A stretch of 64,000 nucleotides of DNA from Cyrtodaria siliqua (Eukaryota > Mollusca > Bivalvia > Adapedonta > Hiatellidae): assembly GCA_037043455.1 (NCBI GenBank), contig JAWPHD010006804.1:62001-126000 (forward strand). The letters are read 5' to 3'. Shown here piece by piece: positions 48,094 through 56,970 of this stretch (the stretch's first letter is position 1; each line of letters begins with the position of its first letter). Position numbers and translations under genes: made by a program. Below the pieces are notes generated by a model. It was not told the DNA's origin and searched no databases. It saw nothing but the letters and a program-made list of their open reading frames with translations.

Positions 48094-48332
48094 TTACTTC
48101 ATAATATCCGCAGGAATAATACCTTGCTTAATCAACATATCCCTCGTAGCCATTGCAAACAGTATATCTATGGACAGCATCCCAACATCTCCAATATTAA
48201 AATCCACTTTGGGAGCTGGTTTTTTTTTAGTAGTTTTTTGACAATCTCAGAATATCCAATAGTTAAAAATGTTTCCACTCCAGCGTGATACAGCATATTT
48301 GCAATTTGTTTTCCGTCAATACTTGTTGCCAT
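48094..48332 (-). pseudogene. Polinton small protein, one frame break
   Basis: From ATG 48332: MATSIDGKQIANMLYHAGVE, TFLTIGYSEIVKKLLK. The frame then breaks at a nine-T run (48220-48228 on +) and continues as PAPKVDFNIGDVGMLSIDIL and RDMLIKQGIIPADIMK. About 80 residues if the break is ignored. A conserved Polinton protein of unknown function, as far as I recognise it. The ATG overlaps the end of the preceding gene. Confidence 0.6.
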
Positions 48333-48714
48333 TTGGTTTTATATAATTTTTTTTTTTTAAATCAAACTTGGTTTTTGGTGCATGCAAAGCAACAGGTTGT
48401 GTAGCAACATGCGTAGCAACAAATTTCTTGTTATGGATATACAAACCCAACCCAGCAATGCCTAATAAAAACCACACACACTGCGGAATATAATTTTTGT
48501 ATACATTTATTTTGATTTTTTCTGGTTCCTCTTCACCTATTGTTATTTTTGTTATTTCATCATGCTTTGCATCCTGTGCGTGCTCTACCTGAAGCAAACG
48601 CTTTGCATTCCTTGCCGCTGCTCCCTTTTTTCCAGCCTCTATTCGTTTTGAATTTTTTACTTTTTGTTGTTCAACAGGTTGTATAGCAACTTCACTCTCT
48701 TGGTTCTCCATCAT
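48316..48714 (-). CDS. Polinton small basic protein with one membrane helix
   Basis: An intact frame of 132 residues. The N-terminal half is basic and helical (KRIEAGKKGAAARNAKRLLQ), then an acidic stretch, then a hydrophobic segment at about residues 80-92 (CVWFLLGIAGLGLYI). The tail passes a 13-T run, so the true C-terminus may differ by frame. It overlaps the upstream gene by 23 bp, which suggests joint expression. Function unknown; a small virion or packaging accessory is possible. Confidence 0.55.
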   Translation of the reverse strand: MMENQESEVAIQPVEQQKVKNSKRIEAGKKGAAARNAKRLLQVEHAQDAKHDEITKITIGEEEPEKIKINVYKNYIPQCVWFLLGIAGLGLYIHNKKFVATHVATQPVALHAPKTKFDLKKKNYIKPNGNKY

Positions 48715-49021
48715 TTATATTATCTGTATTTTTTATTTTTTTTAAATCAATATGTCTAACAGTTGTCAGTATCGCTGTAAATGGCGCTAAGCACATCCCA
48801 TACTTGTAATACAACTCGCAAGAGGCTTTTGTTAAAGCATGATTAATAAATGGGTCTTCCTCCAAATCTTCTATCAGTTTTGGTGGATTGATTACATTGA
48901 AATAGTTTGATACTCCCATCACATACAAGTTAATGAAATAATTGCCTAAAGTCTTGGTCATACTTGCCCCAAGCCGTGATTCGTATCTGCAGTAAAGTTT
49001 GTTAATTTCATCCGGGGGCAT
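48692..49021 (-). CDS. Conserved Polinton protein, 109 residues
   Basis: Intact frame starting MPPDEINKLYCRYESRLGAS, with YFINLYVMGVSNYF and LEEDPFINHALTKASCELYY. It is mainly helical and soluble in appearance, and the pattern is familiar from Polintons of other marine animals. No catalytic motif is evident. It sits in the middle of the - strand block and overlaps the next gene. One of the few unbroken genes of the element. Confidence 0.6.
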   Translation of the reverse strand: MPPDEINKLYCRYESRLGASMTKTLGNYFINLYVMGVSNYFNVINPPKLIEDLEEDPFINHALTKASCELYYKYGMCLAPFTAILTTVRHIDLKKIKNTDNINDGEPRE

Positions 49022-49067
49022 GCTATCTATATTCGTGAGTTGTAGATCTCTACCTAATTATTGACGG

Positions 49068-49313
49068 CTACCACCGCCAGCCACTATGGCTGATAATCTT
49101 ACTTTTTTTTGTTTCTTGTTGCTTTGATTTATCTGTGGAACGTTCCGTGAAACCTTCCGGTATGATATCTTGTAATAGTTCTTCCGCATTCATTTTTATA
49201 GTAGTAATTTTATTTTTTATCTTGGAATAAATATAAAACACAAAACAACCGGATGCGATATTCACCACGCAACTAGTAATTGTTAGTATTGTTAATAGCA
49301 TTGTTATTAACAT
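49068..49313 (-). CDS. Small membrane protein of the Polinton, start uncertain
   Basis: 81 residues: a hydrophobic N-terminal segment (residues 5-30, LTILTITSCVVNIASGCFVF), then charged sequence with MNAEELLQDIIPEGFTERST. The ATG at 49313 lies at the edge of the minisatellite, so the real start could be the internal ATG near 49193. The end (KIISHSGWRW) follows an A-run and could be frameshifted. Function unknown. Confidence 0.4.
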   Translation of the reverse strand: MLITMLLTILTITSCVVNIASGCFVFYIYSKIKNKITTIKMNAEELLQDIIPEGFTERSTDKSKQQETKKSKIISHSGWRW

Positions 49314-49735
49314 TGCTATTTTTTATTAACATTGTGAATTTTTTTATTAGCATTGCTACTTTTGCTGCAAGCATTGCTATTTGCATTACTACTTTGCTCT
49401 GAGCATTGCTATTAGCATTGCTACTTTGCTATGAGCATTGCTATTAGCATTGCTACTTTGCTATGAGCATTGCCATTAGCATTGCTACTTTGCTATGAGC
49501 ATTGCTATTAGCATTACTACTTTGCTATGAGCATTGCTATTAGCATTACTACTTTGCTATGAGCATTGCTATTAGCATTGCTACTTTGCTATGAGCATTG
49601 CTATTAGCACTGCTATATTCCCCGATATTTTCATTATATTTTCATGCTAGTATTGCTATTAACATTGCTACTTTGCTGTTAGTATTACTATTAGCAACAG
49701 TTAGAAAAAATAGCATTGCTAACAGCAATGCGTAA
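49310..49735. repeat. 32 bp minisatellite inside the Polinton
   Basis: About 12 copies of tttgctatgagcattgctat plus tagcattgctac. The array lies exactly between the end of the ATPase gene and the next gene, and has expanded in the intergenic gap. Confidence 0.9.
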
Positions 49736-50408
49736 TTATTCAACCCAATAGCCAGTTGGTTGGTCGGTCCTCAAAATTAACTTGGAATATTTAGTCTTTG
49801 CTAAAGCTTTTCTTATTCTGGTTCTCTCCTCCAGCGTCGGAATAACATCATTCACTCTCAAACAATTTTCATAACTATCTCTGTCCTTGGTGTAAAACAT
49901 ACACAACCATTTTGCTTGCTCCATCAAATCTTTCAATACAGAATTATATCTATGTGAAATGACCCACACTGATTGTTTGGCGTGACGACCAGAGAATGCC
50001 AACTCTGACAACATATCTTTTTTCTTTGTTAATTCTTTTGTGGCGGAGCAATCATCAATGATGTAAAGTGTGGGCTTACCAGCATTTTGTTTGAAAAATA
50101 AACGCAACAGTTCTTGTAGCATTTCTTTGCCGTTGCTGACGGGATTGACAATTGTTATTTTTTTTATCTCTCGGGTGTCTTATATCACCTATCCAGGGTC
50201 TATTTTTATAAGACTCGTTCCACTCTATGGTTGGACACAAAATAATTATATGTTCAAAAACTCCAACATACTCTTGTTTGAGTATGTCAAGAAAAAACTC
50301 TGTTTTACCGCAGCCTGTCTGACCACAGATAATGGCACTGTGTGGATATTTAGGATATTTAGTATAGTACTCCTTCGAATCTTCTATCTTTGAAATTGAT
50401 TTGCGCAT
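49736..50408 (-). pseudogene. Polinton packaging ATPase (FtsK/HerA type), one frame break
   Basis: From ATG 50408: MRKSISKIEDSKEYYTK, then Walker A at SAIICGQTGCGKTEFFLDIL. After a frame break at an eight-T run (50158-50165 on +) it continues with MLQELLRLFFKQNAGKP and Walker B TLYIIDDCS. The sensor region follows (ELAFSGRHAKQSVWVISHRY). About 223 residues if the break is ignored, the usual size for these enzymes, which pump viral DNA into capsids. All catalytic motifs are intact, so one base decides whether it is alive. The ATG falls inside the 36 bp sequence repeated at 52362. Confidence 0.85.
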
Positions 50409-51550
50409 CTTGTATTATATATAGATAAATATTTAAAGGTTGATCTGCTTCTGCTCTTTTATTTATTAGTATCGTTATGCCTTCACTGCCGTTTTCTATT
50501 TTTCTTCCACTGCCGTGTAATAAATTGTCATCGCATGTTCTAAGTTCAAGCCACAAAGCATATGATTTTGTTAGATAGGTCTTAAGAGAAACATTGGCAA
50601 AGCATAAGTCCCTCGCCACTATGTCTGTCTCTTTGTTTCTTTTTGATGTCAAGGCAAAATATTTGTAGATTTCATCCCATTGTTGATATGCCTTCATGCC
50701 CTGACTATACAACTGATTTGGTATGCCCGCTATTGTCATTTCAACCTTTTCAATCTTTGGGTTGTAAAAGAATTCCGAGTCTGTTCTGTATGGGTCTTCA
50801 AACAGCATTAAAATACCTTTCATGCTTCGTGCTGGTACATTAATGTTGATATTCCTAAGGGTATCAGATTTGTTGGCTTTTATTTTTCTATATCGCAAGA
50901 TACGATCATAGAAAAATGATATCTTACCATCGGTTTGTTGTTTTATTTGTTTGGTTAATTCAACATCACTTACCATATCAAATTCCAAGCAGATATTCTT
51001 TATTACATAAGATGCATTAACATCACTGCTTTTGATAACTTTGTTATAATCGTTAAACGTTAATTCATATTCTAACCTATCACCAAGCCCCGCTACAGCT
51101 TCATCATCAGCGTCTGAGGAAGCATCATCTGCACCAACTCTATGTTTTAGCATGTTTACCTCACTAACACCTTGGTAATGCGTGTTTAATCGTTCGGTTG
51201 GGCATTTCCATGAATCTACAAAACAATGATATATATCACTGTCGTCTATGGACTAGACTTCATTGCCACTTATTCTTATTGTCATTTTTTTTCACAACTG
51301 CTCTACCCAGATTCTTGTATATAGTAGCGTTGGCGTCTGTACTTTCAAGTTTTATTTCAAAGGCAAGACGAGCAGTACGTGGAACTATCACATAATTAGT
51401 ACTTAGATTGGGAAACCTCTCAAGCAGTTGCTGGTTTTGGTCTATTGTTGATGGATTATTAGTTATTACTACACTTGTGCGGATGCCATTGGTAGCATAA
51501 GGCTCTCTTAGTTTTCTATAAGGGTTGAGTTTGTTTCCGTATGCAGACAT
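50359..51550 (-). pseudogene. Polinton major capsid protein (double jelly-roll), broken
   Basis: From ATG 51550: MSAYGNKLNPYRKLREPY, VVITNNPSTIDQNQQLLERF, then a frame break at an eight-T run (51285-51292) and an in-frame stop shortly after (near 51252). The large C-terminal part is open from 51153: RLEYELTFNDYNKVI, FFYNPKIEKVEMTIAGIPNQ, LYSQGMKAYQQWDEI, HGSGRKIENGSEGITI and a final NIYLYIIQDAQINF. This is the Polinton major capsid protein, which forms the icosahedral shell. The block before GLGDRLEYELTF seems shorter than in relatives, suggesting an internal deletion. The 3' end overlaps the ATPase start by 50 bp. Confidence 0.8.
50401..50436 (-). repeat. 36 bp block shared with 52362-52397
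   Basis: Identical over 36 bases, in inverted orientation, to 52362-52397. Here it covers the end of the capsid gene (NIYLYIIQDAQ) and the ATG CGC AA start of the ATPase gene. Confidence 0.9.
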
Positions 51551-51601
51551 TGTTTTTTTTGTTTTTTGAATATAATTTTTTTAAATTAAATAAAATAAAC
51601 A
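51551..51601. promoter_or_regulatory. Divergent intergenic region of capsid and + strand genes
   Basis: Only 51 bp, almost purely A/T, separate the capsid ATG (51550, -) from the ATG at 51602 (+). Both promoters must lie here or inside the genes. Contains TATAATTTTTTTAAATT. Confidence 0.4.
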
Positions 51602-52236
51602 ATGGCTGAGTTTGACAATCCTACGTTTGATTCAGATGATGTTGGAGATGTGGATAACCTTATAAGTAGTATGCTGCGTGATGAAGAAGAATCTGGTACA
51701 TTCAAAGACAAATTGTAAATGAAAATAACTATATTGATCAGCTTCAAGGAAAAGATAAAACAGAAGAACAGCGTACACAAAAAAAGATGTTAGTAGATCA
51801 ATTCTTTACCGGAGTTAACGCTGAGATCAGCGGAATTGATTATAAATATTTCAAAGTGGCTAAGGACGAAAACGGTAGAACAATGTTATATGCAGTTCAG
51901 TTTGGGACGGATGATGTTCCACTTACCCATTATAAGATAAATAAACCAGTCGAGTTTTATGCGCTGGACACTCTACTTAGAAAACATGGTGTTAACTTCA
52001 TCAGAAACCCTTTAAAAATTTATGAATATTTAGTTCCAAGTGAAAGACTGGCTCGGGGTAAGGCAGAATTTGCAACCTTGGTAAAAACAAGAGATACCCT
52101 CACAAAAGCAGGAGAAGATATACCAATGAAAACTGTTTCAACAACTGGAGATGTACAAAATACAGTAAATGCTGTAAATACAATTGAGAGTGATTTGAAA
52201 CTCATCCTAAAACTGCTGTTCAACCAGAAGGTCTAA
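51602..52236 (+). pseudogene. Polinton protein of unknown function, one frameshift
   Basis: From ATG 51602: MAEFDNPTFDSDDVGDVDNL, acidic, then a one-base frame change near 51710. It continues as YIDQLQGKDKTEEQ and QFFTGVNAEISGIDYKYFKV, QFGTDDVPLTHYKINKPVEF, ending KLILKLLFNQKV. Mixed fold without a hydrophobic segment. Position and strand (divergent from the capsid gene) suggest a structural or assembly role. I recognise it only as a Polinton gene and give no function. Confidence 0.5.
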
Positions 52237-52238
52237 CA

Positions 52239-52948
52239 ATGCGAGAGATACGAGAGATACGAGGTTTAGATAAGGTATTGCAAAGCTTCCGTGGAGAACT
52301 TACTAATAATCTCTCAAATCTCACTGAGCTTGATAAAGATATAACGAAAGAAAATCAAAAATTAAATATTTATCTATATATAATACAAGATGCGCAAGAC
52401 TGATGATGATGAATTTCAGATAAAAAGAATTAGCGATCGCATCAAAGACCTTGAAGATGAAAGAAGTGCGCGACTTGAAGCGGCGAGTGAAAACAAAGAA
52501 GCATTACGCAGTCAAATAAACAGGATAAAAGAAACTATAAATAAGGTGTTAAAAAAAGACACAACATTGGGTGAGAAAATAAAAACATTATTCAGAGAGC
52601 AAGGTATTACTATTGTTAGTATTTTGACTGCGTTCGGTATGATTATTGGGGTTTAAGTTGAGGCCATTATTCCTACAACGGGAGGAGGGACAACACCTGC
52701 CCCAAAATCTGATCCATTAAGTGTCGAGGACTGGATAAAAAAGTAATCTTGGTAAACTTCTCGCTAATTTAGCTGGAAAAGCTGCTGCAGCACTTCCAGG
52801 AATTATTGGTTCTATAGTATCATGGTTTCTGTCTGCTACAGGTAAAGTTGTTAATTGGTTTGGTAACAATTTATGGGCACTGCTTGTTGCCATTGTTGGG
52901 TTACTATATGTGGCAGCCAAAGAGTGGTTCAATAAATCTCATAAATGA
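52239..52948 (+). pseudogene. Polinton coiled-coil and membrane protein, interrupted
   Basis: From ATG 52239: MREIREIRGLDKVLQSFRGE and a helical stretch, then the 36 bp repeat block and a stop. A second open part from ATG 52390 reads FQIKRISDRIKDLEDERSAR, a coiled coil, then GITIVSILTAFGMIIGV (hydrophobic) and a stop. The next part is TTGGGTTPAPKSDPLSVEDW. In another frame come NLGKLLANLAGKAAAALPGI and WALLVAIVGLLYVAAKEWF. The pieces look like one protein with coiled coil, a membrane segment and a C-terminal amphipathic/membrane region. Its end overlaps the next gene tail to tail by 20 bp. Confidence 0.55.
52362..52397 (+). repeat. 36 bp block shared with 50401-50436
   Basis: TTAAATATTTATCTATATAT and 16 more bases are identical to the inverted copy at the capsid/ATPase junction. 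Here it ends in ATGCGCAAG, the start of the second open part of the coiled-coil gene. Confidence 0.9.
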
Positions 52949-54205
52949 GTAATGCAAGACCTACTACGATACTGCCAACAATTATAGTTGTTTTGTTATG
53001 TTCGTGTTCAATCGCTATGTTTTTCATCTCTGGTGGGTTTGGATGCTCCACAGTTTTACGTATCAATGATTTATCAAAGTCAGACGATTCCGGTAGAATT
53101 TTTTTTGTTGTGGTGCCTTGAAAAAGTTGAACAATTTTCGGTGGTACTGGTTTTACATTCACATCATTATTCAATCCTAATGCTTGCGCATCGGTTGCTA
53201 TTACAATTTCATTATTGTAGTCTTGTATTGTTTCGATTCTCAACTCCATGTCACTCGGAGACATGTACAATCCTCTTCCATAGACAAAATTGACTTTGCT
53301 TCTTGCATATTTTAGGGTGGTTTCATATCTTGAAATTTGACTGGGCAAGTCAATGGGGCTATTTATTGCGTCCTCTACATTTGCTAGAAATTGTTTCTGT
53401 GCATCAAATGCCGTTCCAGTTCCAAGTATATCTGTTCTTGTTTGTGCTTGTGAGCCAAGGATTGCCCAGCAGTATGTTCTTATGCTGTTATTTATTCTTT
53501 CTAATCCTGTCCTTGTGAAACCGGATGAACTATCTAGTATAAAAGAAGACCAACTATTGTCAGCCTCAAAACCTTGTTCTATGTAGTCAATGTGATATGT
53601 TTTATCGCTCTCATAGACTGTAAAACTCATCGTTTTGTTGTCGTATATAGAATTTATAAAAGGATGATAACCAATATTTGTCCAGTAATTATAAATTGTT
53701 CCTATCCCGTCATTATAGCTTTGTTTCTGTCTCCAGTAAGCATACATATCAACGTTAAACTCCTCCCTATTCTCTCTTATGCGTTTCGGTTATATGTATT
53801 ATCAAACGCATTCCAATTTGAGTCTTGTGGAATTGCTACGCCCATCTCAAATAATATTCTTCTAACTTGGTAATAGACATGAAATCGAAATAACGAACCA
53901 ACCAAGGAACCAGCTTTCAGATGATTGTTGAAATCAATACCACACTCAGTTGTCGCACACCAAATAGCAAAATTCAACTGGTTCTGCCAAAATCACATCC
54001 AATCTGTTCCCCAGTGTTGGACTATAACATCTGATCTGACATATGGGAGTTTGTAATTTTCAAAAACATTGGGGAATGATGCTTTAAAGCCTTTACCGTC
54101 TGATGTAATGACTATGTTTTGATTTATTATATCTATCACTTTTTTGCTGAAAGTACTTGAATAGTGAGCATCTGAACTATATTTAAATTCTTTAGAAATA
54201 TTTTT
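52929..54205 (-). pseudogene. Large Polinton protein with C-terminal membrane anchor, broken
   Basis: Reads on - from about 54190: YSSDAHYSSTFSKKVIDIIN, FENYKLPYVRSDVIVQHWG, a TGA stop at about 54002-54000, then WQNQLNFAIWCATTECGIDF and VRRILFEMGVAIPQD. A frame break near 53780 follows. The 272-residue open part (53747-52929) includes KTMSFTVYESDKTYHIDYIE and ends in GSIVVGLALLIYEIY, a membrane helix. No start ATG is visible upstream, where ATA occurs at the likely place. A conserved Polinton structural-type protein; exact role unknown. Confidence 0.55.
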
Positions 54206-54229
54206 TTTTATTTATATATATATTAAAAA

Positions 54230-54862
54230 ATGTTTCACACAATTTCAAACATAGACAACTCTATTAATTTACAACAGTATATCGATAATAGAGATGGAGA
54301 TAAGCGCGTTGGATTAAAAAGTTTTACATACACTATCGGTTGGTATAATATTAATCATGAAAACATAAAAACACCAGACCATACGTATTATATACCAGAT
54401 GGACTCCATAACTTTCAACAGTTGGCAAATATATTTGAAGGACTGAATATTACCCTAATCGTTGATGCACAGAATGGTATAGCCTCTTTAGAAACGCCAA
54501 CAGAAACACGATTAACAAGCGGTCTTTCAAAAATGCTGGGATTTATAGACAAAAAATCGCTGGGAAAAACTCATATTGGAAAACAATCAATTGATTTAGC
54601 TCCTTATAAACAGCTATATGTTCATCTGGAACAAGTTAATACGAGTAGTAATTATTTCAATGGTATTCCAAGCACTATTATAGGAGTTATGCCTGTGGTA
54701 AATAAGCAGTTTGGGGATATTGTATATACACGTTTTTATCCTGAATATTGCTGTCTTTCAAATGGTACAACTACTGAATTAAAAATAGAAGTCAGAGATG
54801 AGCATGGCAACAAGATAGATAATCACGACTTGCCTTTGAGTTGCGTTTTAGAATTTATTTAA
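54230..54862 (+). CDS. Probable Polinton minor capsid (penton-like) protein
   Basis: Intact 210-residue frame: MFHTISNIDNSINLQQYIDN, LKSFTYTIGWYNINHENI, GIPSTIIGVMPVVNKQFGDI, LKIEVRDEHGNKIDNHDLPL, ending VLEFI. The beta-rich pattern and the VRDEHG-NxHxLPL C-terminus fit the minor (single jelly-roll) capsid protein of Polintons, which fills the fivefold vertices. The assignment rests on my memory of the family. The start follows an AT-rich tract ending attaaaaaATG, a layout repeated at 55869. No damage visible. Confidence 0.6.
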   Translation: MFHTISNIDNSINLQQYIDNRDGDKRVGLKSFTYTIGWYNINHENIKTPDHTYYIPDGLHNFQQLANIFEGLNITLIVDAQNGIASLETPTETRLTSGLSKMLGFIDKKSLGKTHIGKQSIDLAPYKQLYVHLEQVNTSSNYFNGIPSTIIGVMPVVNKQFGDIVYTRFYPEYCCLSNGTTTELKIEVRDEHGNKIDNHDLPLSCVLEFI

Positions 54863-54887
54863 AATATTATATATTTTTATAAAAAAA

Positions 54888-55352
54888 ATGAGTATATTTG
54901 GACCAACAACACCTGAAAAAAGAGAGGAATTAACCAATCATATTCTAGATTTATATAAGCGAGTTAGATCTATTGCTAACCAAGTCTATAATCTTAATTA
55001 TGGAATTATTACAATATTTGCAGAGGCTAAGGGTGCACTTACATTGGGTAAAGTATTCTCATTTGGTAATGGGGGAAGAGAAACTAATGTGGGGTATGTG
55101 ATGACACGCCGTGGGCGGATTATGTGAATAGGTTTATCAAGTGATCCTATAATTGGTGACGTGTCTGTAGTGGTCACTGTCAATGGTGTTGAAGAACCAA
55201 ATCATGGTATAACGCTTACCACCCCACGCAAACACGATAACTTTGATATACCTTTAGATATTAGTGCTGGTTCTGTTATTAACTTTGTATGCAAGGTTGC
55301 CAACGCTAACATTGTGAATACGGTGGCGTCATTATTAATTGAATTAATTTAA
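54888..55352 (+). pseudogene. Polinton protein of unknown function with one internal stop
   Basis: One frame throughout: MSIFGPTTPEKREELTNHIL, a helical segment, FAEAKGALTLGKVFSFGNGG, GYVMTRRGRIM, then TGA at 55125. It continues as IGLSSDPIIGDVSVVVTVNG, GITLTTPRKHDNFDIPLDIS and NTVASLLIELI. The N-terminal helix followed by a beta-rich domain would suit a trimeric fibre-like surface protein, but that is inference. Its last 75 bp are duplicated at 55794. Confidence 0.55.
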
Positions 55353-55868
55353 TTTTTTCATATTAAAAAAAGAGAAGATTTTAAAATGGGACAATTGACG
55401 TATGAAGGATTATATCAAATAAATCAATTAAAAGGTTATGATATTCCAATGGAAAAAAATAGAACAAAACTTTGGAATCAGTCATTAAAAATTAAAAAGA
55501 ATATGGGAATGGACTTTTGCATATGAGCATTATTTGATAGACAATAGAAAAAACTATAGTTTTGAACGTTATCATGACAAACTAATAGCTTTAGATAAGC
55601 ATAGAAAAAGTTTACCAACGTGGGACGGTGTATCAACTCCAAAAAGTTTCCCAACGTGGTTCGATATTTCAACTCCAATTTTTTTTTATATATATAAATA
55701 TATATATGTATTGGGATACGACTGAATAAAAAAAAAGTATCCTCACTGCGAAATTTTCTTTCATATTTTATTATATTCGTGTTTATTCGTTGTGGTTGCC
55801 AACGCTAACGCTGTGAATACTGTGGCGTCATTATTAATTGAATTAATTTAATTTTTTCTTATTAAAAA
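55295..55868 (+). repeat. 75 bp direct repeat (55295-55370 and 55794-55868)
   Basis: Both copies hold the end of the upstream gene (NTVASLLIELI) plus the AT-rich leader tattaaaaa before the next ATG. They differ at a few bases. The 423 bp between them are a separate cassette. Confidence 0.85.
55386..55725 (+). pseudogene. Unrecognised small gene between direct repeats
   Basis: MGQLTYEGLYQINQLKGYDI, MEKNRTKLWNQSL, then a frame change near 55495 into IWEWTFAYEHYLIDN and FERYHDKLIALDKHRKSLPT. It ends after a short internal repeat (LPTWDGVSTP, FPTWFDISTP). I do not recognise it. It lies wholly between the 75 bp direct repeats. Confidence 0.35.
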
Positions 55869-56492
55869 ATGAAGCAACCAAGTTTATATCCTGAGTTGCC
55901 AGTGGAAGACGGACACAATTATAGATTACATAAGATTTCAGAGATTGAACAGAAGTTAATTACAGAGCGAGACATACGCAAGTCTCTTTATAAAAAATAT
56001 AAACGCGGTATTAATATCACAGATGGAATTGACACTACTTTAATATCTGCAGGTGTTATTATGGCTGGGATTGGATTTATTGTTCCAGTTTTGCTACCTT
56101 TGGAAATAGCAGCAATAGTATGTGGAGCTACAGGCGTTTGTATTAATTTTATCAGACGCAAGCTTAATTCAAGAGCTCAAAAACATTTTGAAATAAGAAC
56201 TTTGGCAGAGTCTAAGTTGAATAGCATAACAAATTTAATATCACAAGCAATGAGTGATGCACAGATATCTGAGCAAGAGTTTAAGTTGATTTTGGATGAG
56301 TTGGATAAATATTATTATTTGAAACAGGACACCAAAAAGAAAGCTGAAATTAGCGAAATTCAAAAAAAAGAACTAGTGGAACAGGGAAGAAAGGAAGCAA
56401 TGTCAACCTTACAAAAAAAGTCTAAAAAGTGTGTGATTTATTGTTTTAGTAATGTATTTGAGTATGATGCACTACCTTTGTATAGTTCTTAA
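55869..56492 (+). CDS. Two-helix membrane protein, unknown function
   Basis: 207 residues. The N-terminal half is charged and helical (EIEQKLITERDIRKSLYKKY), followed by two hydrophobic segments at about residues 56-74 and 76-95 and then RRKLNSRAQKHFEIRTLAES. A helical C-terminal region contains LDELDKYYYLKQDTKKKAEI. I have seen similar proteins in invertebrate mobile elements but know no function. The last residues (SNVFEYDALPLYSS) come from a 45 bp repeat whose other copy (56925) encodes VFEHDPPPSYSS, so the original C-terminus may have been PPxY-like. The start follows cttattaaaaaATG. Confidence 0.5.
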   Translation: MKQPSLYPELPVEDGHNYRLHKISEIEQKLITERDIRKSLYKKYKRGINITDGIDTTLISAGVIMAGIGFIVPVLLPLEIAAIVCGATGVCINFIRRKLNSRAQKHFEIRTLAESKLNSITNLISQAMSDAQISEQEFKLILDELDKYYYLKQDTKKKAEISEIQKKELVEQGRKEAMSTLQKKSKKCVIYCFSNVFEYDALPLYSS

Positions 56493-56970
56493 TTCTGGAT
56501 GTGTTATTGTAAAAAAAAGTTTATTAACACATATATTAAAACAAGCACTAGATATGTTACAAGATCAAGATTATATAAAAATCGCCAGTTTTGATAAACA
56601 CAATCCAACGGACCTATTAATATTTCATAAAAATATTATTTTATATATATATAAAATGGATAAACTTAATTTGTTTATAAATTACAACGAGTACGAGATT
56701 GGGTTATTTGATATTAGATCAAAACTTGTAAAATATGTAGATGCTTATGCACAATCCAGCGAATATTGTGATTCGAAATGGATGTCAACACCTATGATAA
56801 AAGATTGTTTAGAAAATTTTGAAAAGATTTGAAAGACGAAAAAAGTGATAATTTTAAAGTATTTGCGCCTATAGAAAAAAATGGTATAGATTATTATGTA
56901 TTTGTTTTAGGACAACGTAGCGGGTTGTTTTAGTAATGTATTTGAGCATGATCCACCACCTTCGTATTCA
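56441..56970 (+). repeat. 45 bp direct repeat (56441-56485 and 56925-56970)
   Basis: ttgttttagtaatgtatttg followed by ag(t/c)atgat(g/c)ca occurs at both places with several differences. They enclose 440 bp with a separate reading frame. Confidence 0.75.
56492..56933 (+). pseudogene. Unrecognised gene between the 45 bp repeats
   Basis: Reads HILKQALDMLQDQDYIKIAS, FDKHNPTDLLIFHKNI, YNEYEIGLFDIRSKLVKYVD, then a frame change near 56830 into DNFKVFAPIEKNGIDYYVFV and a TAG at 56931. Its start is unclear. Unknown function. Confidence 0.35.
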
